Shown piece by piece: positions 37,300-45,765 of a DNA stretch of 64,000 nt. This stretch comes from WHSW01 sp963742205. Lineage in GTDB: Bacteria; Actinomycetota; Thermoleophilia; Solirubrobacterales; 70-9. Location: contig CAVUKZ010000010.1 of the NCBI GenBank assembly GCA_963742205.1, forward strand, positions 186,001 through 250,000, read 5' to 3'. Position 1 is the stretch's first letter; each line of letters starts with the position of its first letter. The notes under the pieces are model-generated. The model ran no database searches. It saw only the letters and a list, made by a program, of their open reading frames with translations, and was not told where the DNA came from. The position numbers and the translations under genes are program-made.

Positions 37300-38666
37300 C
37301 CGACCGGCGGCCGGCGATCCGCCCACGGGCGCTCGGCCTCGATCTGGGCGGCGAGCGAGATCAGGGTCGCCTCGTCGTCGGGGCGGCCGACGAGGGTCAC
37401 CGAGCGCGGCATTCCGGCGGCGGTGAAGCCGGCGGGGATGGCGGCCGCGGGCTGGCCGGTGTGGTTCCAGATCGGGGTGAAGCAGTAGGTCCGGCTCATG
37501 CCGAGGAGCGTCTTCAGCGCCCCCGCCCCCTGCCAGCGGCCGACCTCGATCGCCGTCTCGCCGACGCTCGGCGTGATCAGGACGTCGAACTCGCCCCAGC
37601 TGCGGCCGATCTTCTCCGTGTTCGGTCCCGCCGCGCGAACGGCGCGGCGCACGGCGCCGGCGGGATAGGCCCGGCCCAGTTTCGCGAAGCCGCGGGTGCG
37701 GGCCTCCAGCCGATCAGGGTGCGGAACGCCCGCGGTCTCCTCGCTGATCCCCGCGAGGTAACGGGGGACGAAGTTGCTCCCCATCAGGCCGAAGCTCGGG
37801 TCGTGGCGGCGCACGTCGTGACCGAGGGAGCGCAGCAGCTGCTCGGTCTCCGTGAGCCCGGCCTTGACCTCGTCGGTGACGATCGGCGGCAGGATCGCCC
37901 GCGCGGGCTTGTCCGAGATCGCGATGCGCAGCCTGCCGGGCGCGGTTCGCGCGGCCTCGCCGAAGTTGGTCCCGGCGACGACGTCGAGGTAGAGGGCGGT
38001 GTCGGCGACCGTGCGGCTCACGCAGCCGCTGGCCGAGAGCCGGTTCCAGTGGTCGGGCGGCTCGAGCGGCATGCGCCCGCGCTGGGGCTTGAGCCCGAAG
38101 AGGCCACAGAAGGCAGCCGGGATGCGGATCGAACCGCCCCCGTCGGTGGCGAGGCCAACGGCCGCGAGGCCGGCGGCGACCGCCGCGCCGCTGCCCCCGC
38201 TCGAGCCGCCGGGCGAGCGCGAGGTGTTCCACGGGTTGCGGGTCGGGCCCCAGCCCTCGCTCTCGGTGAAGCCGCAGATCGCCAGCTCGGGCAGCGTCGT
38301 CTTGCCGATCACCACCGCGCCGGCAGCGCGCAATCTGCGCACGGACTCGCCGTCGGATCGGGCCGGGACGTCGTCGAAGGCGCGGGTCCCGAACCACGTC
38401 GTCGTCCCCTCGACGTCGACGTTGTCCTTGATCGCGACCGGGACCCCCAGCAGCGGCGCGTCGTCGGCGCCGCGGCGCGCGTCGGCGGCCTCGGCGTCGG
38501 CGAGCGCGCGCTCGCCGAGCACCTCGGTGAACGCGTTGAGCTTCGGGTTGTGGCGCTCGATGCGCTCGAGGTACAGCTCGACCAGCTCGCGCGAGGAAAC
38601 CTCGCCCGAGCGGATCAGCTCCGCCTGGCGCGCAGCGCCGGCGTACGCGAGCTCCTCGGCGTCCAC
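37296..38666 (-). CDS. Amidase (amidase signature family)
   Basis: A 456-residue Ser-Ser-Lys hydrolase. The catalytic Lys is in VAIKDNVDVEGT, and the Gly/Ser-rich stretch SPGGSSGGSGAAVAAGLA and DGGGSIRIPAAFCGLFG hold the two serines. The family acts on amides, including acetamide, fatty acid amides and Glu-tRNA(Gln) in GatA. The absence of gatB/gatC nearby argues against GatA. The start is a GTG at 38666, within the end of the HAD gene (52-bp overlap). Confidence 0.85.
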   Translation of the reverse strand: MDAEELAYAGAARQAELIRSGEVSSRELVELYLERIERHNPKLNAFTEVLGERALADAEAADARRGADDAPLLGVPVAIKDNVDVEGTTTWFGTRAFDDVPARSDGESVRRLRAAGAVVIGKTTLPELAICGFTESEGWGPTRNPWNTSRSPGGSSGGSGAAVAAGLAAVGLATDGGGSIRIPAAFCGLFGLKPQRGRMPLEPPDHWNRLSASGCVSRTVADTALYLDVVAGTNFGEAARTAPGRLRIAISDKPARAILPPIVTDEVKAGLTETEQLLRSLGHDVRRHDPSFGLMGSNFVPRYLAGISEETAGVPHPDRLEARTRGFAKLGRAYPAGAVRRAVRAAGPNTEKIGRSWGEFDVLITPSVGETAIEVGRWQGAGALKTLLGMSRTYCFTPIWNHTGQPAAAIPAGFTAAGMPRSVTLVGRPDDEATLISLAAQIEAERPWADRRPPVG

Positions 38667-39421
38667 GGCGCGATCCTATGGCGTCCGAGCAGTCCCGCGA
38701 CGAGCAGGGCGGCGCTGAGGCCCGCGATCGCAAGCCGCCGGCCGAGGCGCTCGAACCGCATCACCCGCCACCCCTCGGCGACGGCGATCAGGGTCAGCTC
38801 CTCGTCGGGGTTGACGACGACGGGGATGCCGACGGCGCGCAGCATCGGCAGGTCCGAGACCGAGTCGGAGTACGCGTAGGAGCGCTCGAGGTCGATGTCG
38901 TGCTTGTCGGCGAAGCGCCTCATCGCCTCGACCTTGCCCTCCCCGTACATGAAGGTGCCACCGAGCTCGCCGGTGAAGAGGCCCTTCTCGTCGACCTCGT
39001 AGCTGGTGCCGATGCCGCCGTCCATGTAGAGGATGCGCGCCAGCATCTGAACCAGCTCGTCGCCGGCAGCCGAGACGATGAACGTCGGCCGGCCCGCGTC
39101 CTGATGGGCGTAGACCTCCTCGAGCATCTCGGGGTAGATCCGCGGCAGCACGCCGACCAGGACCTCGGGGGCCATGCGGGCGATCTCGCGCGCGGGCGTT
39201 CCGCGGAAGACCTCCTTGACCTCGCCCAGCAGCTTCTCGGTCGCCTCGTCGGTCGCGCCGTGCATCCGGAAGCGCACCCCGTCGACGGCCCACTTCGCCA
39301 TCTGCCGGCGGCTGATCAGGCCGGCCTTCGCCGCGGCGCGCGCCCACGGCAGGCCCGACGAGCCCGAGATCAGCGTTCGGTCGAGGTCAAAGAACGCCGC
39401 TTGAACACGTGCCTGCGGCAT
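38615..39421 (-). CDS. HAD-superfamily IB phosphatase (SerB/PlsC-partner type)
   Basis: A 268-residue hydrolase. The nucleophile motif is FFDLDRTLISGSS near residue 10, motif II is TFIVSAAGDEL, motif III Lys and Asp lie in GEGKVEAMRRFA and YAYSDSVSDLPML. This is the HAD-IB set found in phosphoserine phosphatases and lysophosphatidic acid acyltransferase partners. A C-terminal hydrophobic segment (LAIAGLSAALLVAGLLG) may attach it to the membrane. It lies between thiolase and amidase genes, and the substrate is unknown. Confidence 0.8.
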   Translation of the reverse strand: MPQARVQAAFFDLDRTLISGSSGLPWARAAAKAGLISRRQMAKWAVDGVRFRMHGATDEATEKLLGEVKEVFRGTPAREIARMAPEVLVGVLPRIYPEMLEEVYAHQDAGRPTFIVSAAGDELVQMLARILYMDGGIGTSYEVDEKGLFTGELGGTFMYGEGKVEAMRRFADKHDIDLERSYAYSDSVSDLPMLRAVGIPVVVNPDEELTLIAVAEGWRVMRFERLGRRLAIAGLSAALLVAGLLGRHRIAPWTPRSSRTPALRARRS

Positions 39422-39458
39422 GCTCCGCTTCGCGTCCGCTGCCGCAGGGGCCCTGCGG

Positions 39459-40643
39459 CTAGCCCCCGTTGACCTCGATCACGATCGCGTCGCCCTGCCC
39501 GCCGCCGGAGCAGATCGCCGCGCAGCCGAGGCCCCCGCCGCGGCGGCGCAACTCGTGGACCAGAGCGCCGACGATCCGCGCGCCCGAGGCCCCGATGGGG
39601 TGGCCGAGCGCGATCGCCCCGCCGTTCACGTTGACCCTGTCCTCGTCGATTCCCAGCATCCGCACCGAGTTGAGGGCGACCGAGGCGAACGCCTCGTTGA
39701 TCTCCCAGAGGTCGATGTCCTCGGGCGCCTTGCCGAGCTTGTCGAGCGCCTGCTTGGCGGCGTTCGCGGGGGTCTTGGCCAGATACGCGAAGTCGTCGGC
39801 GACGGTGCCGTAGGCGAGCACCCGGGCGAGCGCCTCGCGGCCGTTCGCCCGCGCCCACTCGTCCGAGGCCACGATCACCGCGGCGGCCCCGTCGTTGACG
39901 CCGGGCGAGTTGCCGGCCGTGTGGGTCGCGTCGTCGCCGCCGATCGCGGGCAGCTTGGCGAGCGTCTCCACGTTCGAGTCCGGGCGAATCGCCTCGTCGG
40001 CCTCGACCACCGTCTCGGCCTTGCGGCTCTTCACCGTGACCGAGACGATCTCCTCGGCGAGCTTGCCGTCGTCCGTCGCCCTGGCGGCGAGCTGGTGCGA
40101 GCGCGCCGCCCAGCGGTCGAGGTCGGGGCGCGTGATCTCGAGCTCGTTGCCGACCTCGGACGCCTCGTTGATCATCTGCTTGTTGGTGAACGGGTTGGTG
40201 AGCCCGTCGTGGGTCATCGAGTCGACCGCCGTGACGTCGCCCATCCGGAAGCCGAACCGGGCGCCCGGCAGCAGGTAGGGGGCGTTGGACATCGACTCCA
40301 TGCCGCCGGTCACCGCGAGCTCGAGGTCGCCGGCGCGGATCGCCTGGTCGGCGAGACCGATCGTCCGCATGCCCGAGGCGCAGACCTTGTTGATCGTCTC
40401 CGAGGGGACCTCCTTCGGGATCCCGGCCTCGATCTGCGCCTGGCGCGACGGGATCTGACCCTGGCCGGCCTGCAGCACCTGGCCGAAGATCACCTGCTGG
40501 ACCTGGTCGGCGCCGACGTCGGCGCGCTCCAGGGCCGCCTCGATCACGTCGCCGCCGAGCTCCGGCGCGCCCTTGGAGGCCAGTGCCCCGCCCATCTTCC
40601 CGAACGGAGTGCGCGCGGTGCCGAGGATGACGGTCTGAGACAT
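39459..40643 (-). CDS. Acetyl-CoA acetyltransferase (thiolase)
   Basis: A 394-residue thiolase that cleaves or forms acetoacetyl-CoA. The nucleophilic Cys is in NKVCASGMRTIGL near residue 88, His in NVNGGAIALGHPIGASGARI and the second Cys in LGCAAICSGGGQGDA near the end, so all catalytic residues are present. The ATG at 40643 begins MSQTVILGTARTPFG; the longer frame is a shadow. With ETF, acyl-CoA dehydrogenase and the mutase it fits acyl-CoA degradation. Confidence 0.93.
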   Translation of the reverse strand: MSQTVILGTARTPFGKMGGALASKGAPELGGDVIEAALERADVGADQVQQVIFGQVLQAGQGQIPSRQAQIEAGIPKEVPSETINKVCASGMRTIGLADQAIRAGDLELAVTGGMESMSNAPYLLPGARFGFRMGDVTAVDSMTHDGLTNPFTNKQMINEASEVGNELEITRPDLDRWAARSHQLAARATDDGKLAEEIVSVTVKSRKAETVVEADEAIRPDSNVETLAKLPAIGGDDATHTAGNSPGVNDGAAAVIVASDEWARANGREALARVLAYGTVADDFAYLAKTPANAAKQALDKLGKAPEDIDLWEINEAFASVALNSVRMLGIDEDRVNVNGGAIALGHPIGASGARIVGALVHELRRRGGGLGCAAICSGGGQGDAIVIEVNGG

Positions 40644-40727
40644 CGGATCCCTTCGGTGTCGAGCGGCGGAGGGCCGCGGAGGAACGCCGGTAACTGTAGT
40701 TGAGCCCGCTTTATAGACTCGCCGCCG

Positions 40728-42179
40728 GTGGAGCTCGAGGTCGTATCGGCAGGGATCGATGAGCTCGACGCCGACTTGGTGGCCATCGCGCTCGCCGAGG
40801 GCGACGAGCTCCCCGACGAGCTGCGCTCGGCGCCCGGGGCGGGCGATGCGCGGACGGCGTTCAAGCGCCAGGCGCTGATCCACCCGGGACAGCCCGAGAC
40901 GCTGGTCGCGATCGGACTCGGCACCGCCGCGGATGTCGACGCCGAGCGCCTGCGCGTCGCAGGGGCGCTCGCGGCGAAGCGCGCCGCGGCGCTCGAGGCA
41001 CGGTCACTCGCCTGGCTCGTGCCCGCCGGCGAGGACGTCCCGGAGCGCGCTGCGGCGCTTGCCGAGGGCGTCTCCCTGGCCACCTACCGCTTTGACCGTT
41101 ATCGCTCCGGCGACGCCGACGACCCGGCGCCGCCGCGGCTGGAGCGCCTGGTGCTCGTCGTCGCCGAGGGCGACGGCGAGGCCGTCCAACGCGAGGCGGC
41201 GATCGCGCTCCTCACCGCCGCGGCCGCGAACCGGGCGCGCGAGCTGCAGAACCTGCCGGCCAACGAGCTCACCCCCGAGGCGCTCGCCGAACGGGCGCGC
41301 GAGATCGCCGCCGCCCGCGAGCACGTCGAGGTCGAGGTGCTGGACGCAAAGGCGATCGCCGAGCGCGGCATGGGCGGCCTCGTGGCCGTGTCCAGCGGCA
41401 GCGTGGTCGAGCCCCGGCTGATCGCCCTGCGCTACTCGGGCGGGGGCGGCGGGGAGCGGATCGGGCTCGTCGGCAAGGCCGTGACCTTCGACAGCGGCGG
41501 AATCTCGATCAAGCCCTCGGCGGGCATGCACGAGATGAAATTCGACATGTCAGGCGGCGCCGCCGTGCTGGAGGCGTTCGACACGGTCGCCGAGCTCGGG
41601 CTCGAGCTCGACCTGGTGGCGGCGATCCCCTCGACCGAGAACATGCCCAGCGGGTCGGCGGTGAAGCCGGGCGACATCATCACCCAGCTCAACGGCAAGA
41701 CGGTCGAGGTCAACAACACCGACGCCGAGGGCCGGCTGATCCTGGCCGACGCGCTCACCTACTGCGTGCGCGAGCTCGGCGCCAAGCGCCTGGTGGATCT
41801 CGCGACGCTCACGGGCGCGGTCGTGGTCGCGCTCGGCTCCACGTACGCCGGCCTGATCTCCAACGACGACGCGTGGGCGAGCGCGGTCGAGCGCGCCGGC
41901 ACGGAGAGCGGCGAGCTGGCCTGGCGACTGCCCCTCCACGACGAGTACCGCGAGCTGACCAAGGGCACGGCCGCCGACCTCACGAACGCGGCCGCGAAGC
42001 GCAAGGCGAGCACGATCTACGCGGCCGCTTTCCTGGAGCAGTTCGTCGACGACGTGCCCTGGGCCCACCTGGACATCGCGGGCACCGCCTGGGACACTGG
42101 CCGCGAGTACGTCGGCAACGGCGCGAGCGGCTTCGGCACGCGCCTGCTGATCCGGCTTGCACGGGACTTGGCCGGTTGA
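40728..42179 (+). CDS. Leucyl aminopeptidase (M17 family)
   Basis: A 483-residue dinuclear metal exopeptidase. The signature NTDAEGRLILADALTYC, the metal-binding VTFDSGGISIKPSAGMHEMK and the MSGGAAVLEAF segment are present. The length matches the family (~480-500). The GTG at 40728 is the probable start; a TATAGA hexamer at 40712-40717 lies so close upstream that the transcript may be nearly leaderless. It is divergent from the thiolase gene. Confidence 0.93.
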   Translation: MELEVVSAGIDELDADLVAIALAEGDELPDELRSAPGAGDARTAFKRQALIHPGQPETLVAIGLGTAADVDAERLRVAGALAAKRAAALEARSLAWLVPAGEDVPERAAALAEGVSLATYRFDRYRSGDADDPAPPRLERLVLVVAEGDGEAVQREAAIALLTAAAANRARELQNLPANELTPEALAERAREIAAAREHVEVEVLDAKAIAERGMGGLVAVSSGSVVEPRLIALRYSGGGGGERIGLVGKAVTFDSGGISIKPSAGMHEMKFDMSGGAAVLEAFDTVAELGLELDLVAAIPSTENMPSGSAVKPGDIITQLNGKTVEVNNTDAEGRLILADALTYCVRELGAKRLVDLATLTGAVVVALGSTYAGLISNDDAWASAVERAGTESGELAWRLPLHDEYRELTKGTAADLTNAAAKRKASTIYAAAFLEQFVDDVPWAHLDIAGTAWDTGREYVGNGASGFGTRLLIRLARDLAG

Positions 42180-42246
42180 CCGGCCAAGCCCGAACCCGCT
42201 AAAGAAAGCGAAATTCGCGACCGATACGGAGCCAGTGGGAGGCGCT

Positions 42247-44565
42247 GTGCCGACAAGCTGGGCTGCCCAGCAACTGACGGAGTTCCTCGCGGCGATCTCG
42301 GCCGCCGACGATGAGCTGGCGGCGATCGGCGACGCCGTCGAACGCGCCTGCGAGGCGTTTGAAGCCGAGGCTGGCGCCATCGTCGGCGCCGCCGGCGTGC
42401 TCGCAGCGACCGGGTTCGGACGCGAGCCGGTGCCGATCGAGGAGATCGAGCGCGTCTGTAGCGGCGAGACGGACCGCCTTCAGGTGCCCGGCGTCGGCGA
42501 GTGCCAGGCGCTTTCGACCTCGATCGACGACGAGCGTCTGATCGCGCTCGTGCTCGCCCGCCACGACGAGCCCGTCTTCTCCCCGGAGGAGCGCAACCTC
42601 GCCCGCGGCATGGCGAGGGCGCTGACGCTCACGGTGCGCCTGCTTCGCGTCGTCGAGGCCGAGCGCTCGCTGCGTGAGCTGAGCGACGAGCAGGCGCGCG
42701 AGAACGAGCACCTGCTCGAGTCGCTGGCCGAGCGCCAGCGACTGCTCGAGCGACTGTCCACCATCCAGCGCTCGATCGTCAGCCGCAACGAGCTCACGGA
42801 GGTCCTCGACGCGATCATCGCCGGCGCCATGGACCTGCTCGGCGACGAGACCGTCGGCCTGCGGCTGCTGGACCCCGACGACCCCGAGCAGCTGATCCTC
42901 CTCGCCTCGGCCGGGATCAGTCCCGACCTGGCGGAGAGGATGCACCGCAGCCCCGTCGGGCTCGGCGCGGGCGGTCAGGCGGCGGCGACCGGGGAGCTGG
43001 TCGTGGTCGAGGATTACGCCGCCGACGAGCACGGGCTGGAGCCGTTCGCGGCCGACGGCATCCGCTCGGCGCTCGCCGCGCCGGTGCGCGAGCACGACGA
43101 TGTCGTCGGCAGCCTCGTGGTCGCCACCCACAAGGCCGGTCGCACCTACTCAGCCCACGAGCGGGAGATGCTGGTCGCGTTTGCCGAGCACGCGAGCCTC
43201 GCGCTCACCGATGCGAAGACGGTGGGGGACGCGATCCATCAGGCCTTCCACGACGCGCTCACCGGGCTCCCGAACCGGCAGCTGCTCGTCGACCGCCTCG
43301 AGCATGCGCTCGCCCGCGCGGCGCGCTCTGCGACCCGGGCCGCCGTGCTCTTCGTCGACCTGGACATGTTCAAGAACGTCAACGACACGCTCGGCCACGC
43401 CGCGGGCGACCGGCTGCTGTGCGAGGCGGCGGACCGTCTGAAGTCGTGCATCCGCACGGCCGACACGGCGGCCCGGTTCGGCGGCGACGAATTCGTCGTC
43501 CTGCTGGAGGACGTCGACGAGCCCCGCGTCGCACGGGTGGCCAACCGAATCCTCGAGGTGATGAACGAGCCGTTCGAGATCGGGGCCCGCGAGGTGTACG
43601 TCGGCGCCAGCATCGGGATCGCGATCGGCGGCAGCGAAGCGGACGACCTGCTTCGCAACGCCGACCTCGCGCTCTACCGGGCGAAGTCCAAGGGCAAGGG
43701 CCAGGAGCAGGTGTACGAGCCCCAGATGCACGCGGCGATGGTCGAGCGGATGGAGCTCGAGGAGGCGCTGGCGCGGGCGCTGCGAAACGCCGAGCTCACC
43801 CTGCACTACCAGCCGATCTTCGAGCTCCGCAGCCAGCGGCTCGCCGGGGTCGAGGCGCTGGTGCGCTGGGAGCACCCGACCCGTGGCCTGCTGCTCCCCG
43901 GCGAGTTCATCCCGATCGCCGAGGACAGCCGGCTGATGCTGCCCCTCGGCCGCTGGGTGCTCCGCACAGCGTGCATGCAGGCGGCCGCCTGGCGGGCGCG
44001 CCTCTCAGAGCACCCGCTGACCCTCAACGTCAACCTCTCGAGCGCGCAGTTCTCCGATCCCGGCCTGGTCGCCGACGTCGGCGCGGCGCTGGCGGCCAGC
44101 GAGCTCCCACCGGAACTGCTGGTGCTCGAGCTCACCGAGACGGCGATGCTGCGCGACCCGGACACGATCGCTGAGCGCATGGGCGAGCTCAAACGGCTGG
44201 GCGTGCGCCTGGCGGTCGACGACTTCGGCACCGGCAACGCCTCGCTGCGCAACCTCGCACGCTTCCCGATCGACGTGCTCAAGGTCGACCGCTCGTTCGT
44301 GAGCCGGATCGGCATCGACCAGCGCCAGACGGCGATCGCCGCCTCGATCGTCCGCCTCGGCCAGAGCCTCGAGATGGTCGTCGTCGGCGAGGGCATCGAG
44401 ACGCCCGACCAGCTTGCCCAGCTGCTGGTGCTCGGCTGCGGCTACGGCCAGGGCTTCCTGCTCGGGCGCCCTTCGCGGCCCGACGAGCTCGAACGGCTGC
44501 TGGAGCAGCTCGTTCCGCGCGACGGCTCCGGCGCGCGAGGGCCGCTCGAGCCGATCAGTCGATGA
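42247..44565 (+). CDS. GAF-GGDEF-EAL cyclic di-GMP enzyme
   Basis: About 772 residues from the GTG at 42247, which follows GGGAGG. The N-terminal region has a coiled segment (QARENEHLLESLAERQRLLE) and then a GAF sensory domain (~residues 200-330). The diguanylate cyclase has an intact RFGGDEFVVLLEDVDE. The phosphodiesterase has GVEALVRWEHPTRG (EAL), NVNLSSAQFSDPG, VDDFGTGNASLRNL and a late EGIETPDQLAQL, so both activities look possible. A start at 42157 is open but has no good ribosome-binding site. No membrane segment or signal peptide is seen. Confidence 0.88.
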   Translation: MPTSWAAQQLTEFLAAISAADDELAAIGDAVERACEAFEAEAGAIVGAAGVLAATGFGREPVPIEEIERVCSGETDRLQVPGVGECQALSTSIDDERLIALVLARHDEPVFSPEERNLARGMARALTLTVRLLRVVEAERSLRELSDEQARENEHLLESLAERQRLLERLSTIQRSIVSRNELTEVLDAIIAGAMDLLGDETVGLRLLDPDDPEQLILLASAGISPDLAERMHRSPVGLGAGGQAAATGELVVVEDYAADEHGLEPFAADGIRSALAAPVREHDDVVGSLVVATHKAGRTYSAHEREMLVAFAEHASLALTDAKTVGDAIHQAFHDALTGLPNRQLLVDRLEHALARAARSATRAAVLFVDLDMFKNVNDTLGHAAGDRLLCEAADRLKSCIRTADTAARFGGDEFVVLLEDVDEPRVARVANRILEVMNEPFEIGAREVYVGASIGIAIGGSEADDLLRNADLALYRAKSKGKGQEQVYEPQMHAAMVERMELEEALARALRNAELTLHYQPIFELRSQRLAGVEALVRWEHPTRGLLLPGEFIPIAEDSRLMLPLGRWVLRTACMQAAAWRARLSEHPLTLNVNLSSAQFSDPGLVADVGAALAASELPPELLVLELTETAMLRDPDTIAERMGELKRLGVRLAVDDFGTGNASLRNLARFPIDVLKVDRSFVSRIGIDQRQTAIAASIVRLGQSLEMVVVGEGIETPDQLAQLLVLGCGYGQGFLLGRPSRPDELERLLEQLVPRDGSGARGPLEPISR

Positions 44566-45088
44566 TGAGGCAGGTCGCCGAGCCGTGGGCGAGGAGCTTG
44601 CCGGTGGCGGCATCCAGCAGCTGCGCCTGCGCCGTCGCCTGGCGGCGTCCCCGGTAGAGCACCTCGGCCTCGGCGCGGACGCGCTCGATCGCGGCGGTTA
44701 TGGGACGGACCAGCTTTACCTCGAGGCTGAGCGTCGTGTATCCAACGCCGGCCTCGAGCGTCGTGTGCACGGCGGAGCCGAGGGCGGAGTCGAGGAGCGT
44801 CGCCGCGTAGCCACCGTGGACGACGCCGATCGGGTTGTAGTGCTCCTCACCGGGCCGGCCCTCGAAGACCGCCCGACCCGGCTCGACCTCGACGGGCTGC
44901 ATCCTCAGCAGGACGGCGATCGGTGGCGGCGGGAGCTCGCCGGAGACGAGCTTGCGCATGAAGTCGATCCCGGGCAGCTCGGCGCCCGCAGCGGCGATGG
45001 AGAGCGGGTCCTCCCAGGACAACGTGCGCGTCCTCGTCGCCTCGAGGGTGCGCGGAGCGGGCCGGGCGGCGGCCTCGACGGCGTTCAT
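44555..45088 (-). CDS. PaaI-like hotdog-fold acyl-CoA thioesterase
   Basis: A 177-residue protein. The hotdog helix motif is HYNPIGVVHGGYAATLLDSA (the HGG loop), followed by LSLEVKLVRPITAAIERV and EVLYRGRRQATAQAQLLDAA. It should hydrolyse a CoA thioester of unknown chain. The ATG at 45088 overlaps the stop of a 31-codon ORF by ATGA. It converges with the GGDEF/EAL gene, overlapping by 11 bp. The nearby divergent HxlR regulator may control it. Confidence 0.82.
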   Translation of the reverse strand: MNAVEAAARPAPRTLEATRTRTLSWEDPLSIAAAGAELPGIDFMRKLVSGELPPPPIAVLLRMQPVEVEPGRAVFEGRPGEEHYNPIGVVHGGYAATLLDSALGSAVHTTLEAGVGYTTLSLEVKLVRPITAAIERVRAEAEVLYRGRRQATAQAQLLDAATGKLLAHGSATCLIID

Positions 45089-45180
45089 CGGGCCGTCGCC
45101 GAACCCGGGTAGAGCAGGTCGGCGAGAATCTCCTCATCGGAGACACTGATGCTCACGGGTTGTAGATCGATCAGCCTCAT
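45085..45180 (-). CDS. Possible 31-residue peptide or leader ORF
   Basis: An ORF of 31 codons starts at the ATG at 45180 behind the strong Shine-Dalgarno AGGAGG and ends in the ATGA overlap with the thioesterase start. The composition (LIDLQPVSISVSDEEILADL) is not a repeat shadow. The ISVSDEEILADL part resembles the first helix of epoxide-hydrolase N-terminal domains, so it could be a remnant of a longer gene or a leader peptide coupled to the thioesterase. Confidence 0.45.
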   Translation of the reverse strand: MRLIDLQPVSISVSDEEILADLLYPGSATAR

Positions 45181-45201
45181 GCTCGGACCTCCTATGCTGG
45201 A

Positions 45202-45248
45202 GTTGCGTGGTGAAACCGACCGTACCAATGCCGGTTGCGTGATGCAAC
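45202..45248. promoter_or_regulatory. Paired operator-like repeats between thioesterase operon and hxlR
   Basis: GTTGCGTGATGCAAC at 45234-45248 has perfect five-base arms (GTTGC/GCAAC) around GTGAT. A near copy, GTTGCGTGGTGAAAC (13 of 15 bases the same), occurs at 45202-45216, 32 bp away, about three helical turns. The gap is the divergent control region of the 31-residue ORF/thioesterase and the HxlR gene, so these are good candidates for HxlR binding sites. Confidence 0.6.
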
Positions 45249-45270
45249 CTAGTGTGCGAAGATCACACGC

Positions 45271-45741
45271 ATGCTGAACCGCGAGTACGACCAGGTCTGT
45301 TCGATCGCGCGCACCCTGGAGGTGCTCGGCGAGCGCTGGACGATCCTCGTGATCCGCGATGTCTTCAACGGCAAGCGGCGCTTCGACCAGATCCAGGAGA
45401 ACCTGGGGGTGGCGCGCAACGTGCTCTCGAACCGTCTCGCCCGCCTCGTCGACGAGGGCATCCTCGAGAAGCGCCCGTATCAGGAGCGCCCGGCTCGCTA
45501 CGAGTACTTCCTCACCGAGCAGGGGCTGGCCCTGTGGCCGGTGATGATCGGCCTGCTCCACTGGGGCGACCACTACCGGTCAGAGCCCGACGGGCCGCCG
45601 ATGCTGATCCGCCACAAGCGCTGCGGCGGGCCCGTCGACGAGCGTGGCTACTGCGAGGCATGCGGCGAGCGCCTGGACGCCCGCGACGCCTACACCGAGT
45701 ACGGGCCCGGCGCACCGGCCGAGTGGCGGCGAGCCGCGTAG
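45271..45741 (+). CDS. HxlR-type winged-helix regulator with a cysteine-rich tail
   Basis: A 156-residue regulator. Residues ~8-100 form the HxlR winged helix (ARTLEVLGERWTILVIRDVF, QENLGVARNVLSNRLARLVD, LEKRPYQERPARYEYFLTEQ). The last ~45 residues add HKRCGG and YCEACGERL, three Cys and a His spaced like a small zinc ribbon. The ATG at 45271 is used. It is divergent from the thioesterase operon and 24 bp upstream of the acyl-CoA dehydrogenase gene. The regulator probably controls both sides, perhaps sensing an acyl compound or redox state, which is inference. Confidence 0.83.
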   Translation: MLNREYDQVCSIARTLEVLGERWTILVIRDVFNGKRRFDQIQENLGVARNVLSNRLARLVDEGILEKRPYQERPARYEYFLTEQGLALWPVMIGLLHWGDHYRSEPDGPPMLIRHKRCGGPVDERGYCEACGERLDARDAYTEYGPGAPAEWRRAA

Positions 45742-45765
45742 GGGCCGCGTAGGCTTCGCCGCCGC

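Noticed and set aside
35994..38879. 961-codon plus-strand open frame
   Set aside because: It covers a split-barrel gene and a membrane-protein gene in another frame and the antisense of an amidase gene; Arg/Gly-rich with no domain. Shadow ORF.
45252..45268. CRP-like site GTGTG-CGAAGAT-CACAC before hxlR
   Set aside because: Spacing does not match the CRP consensus and it lies directly against the start codon; kept only as a possible extra inverted repeat.
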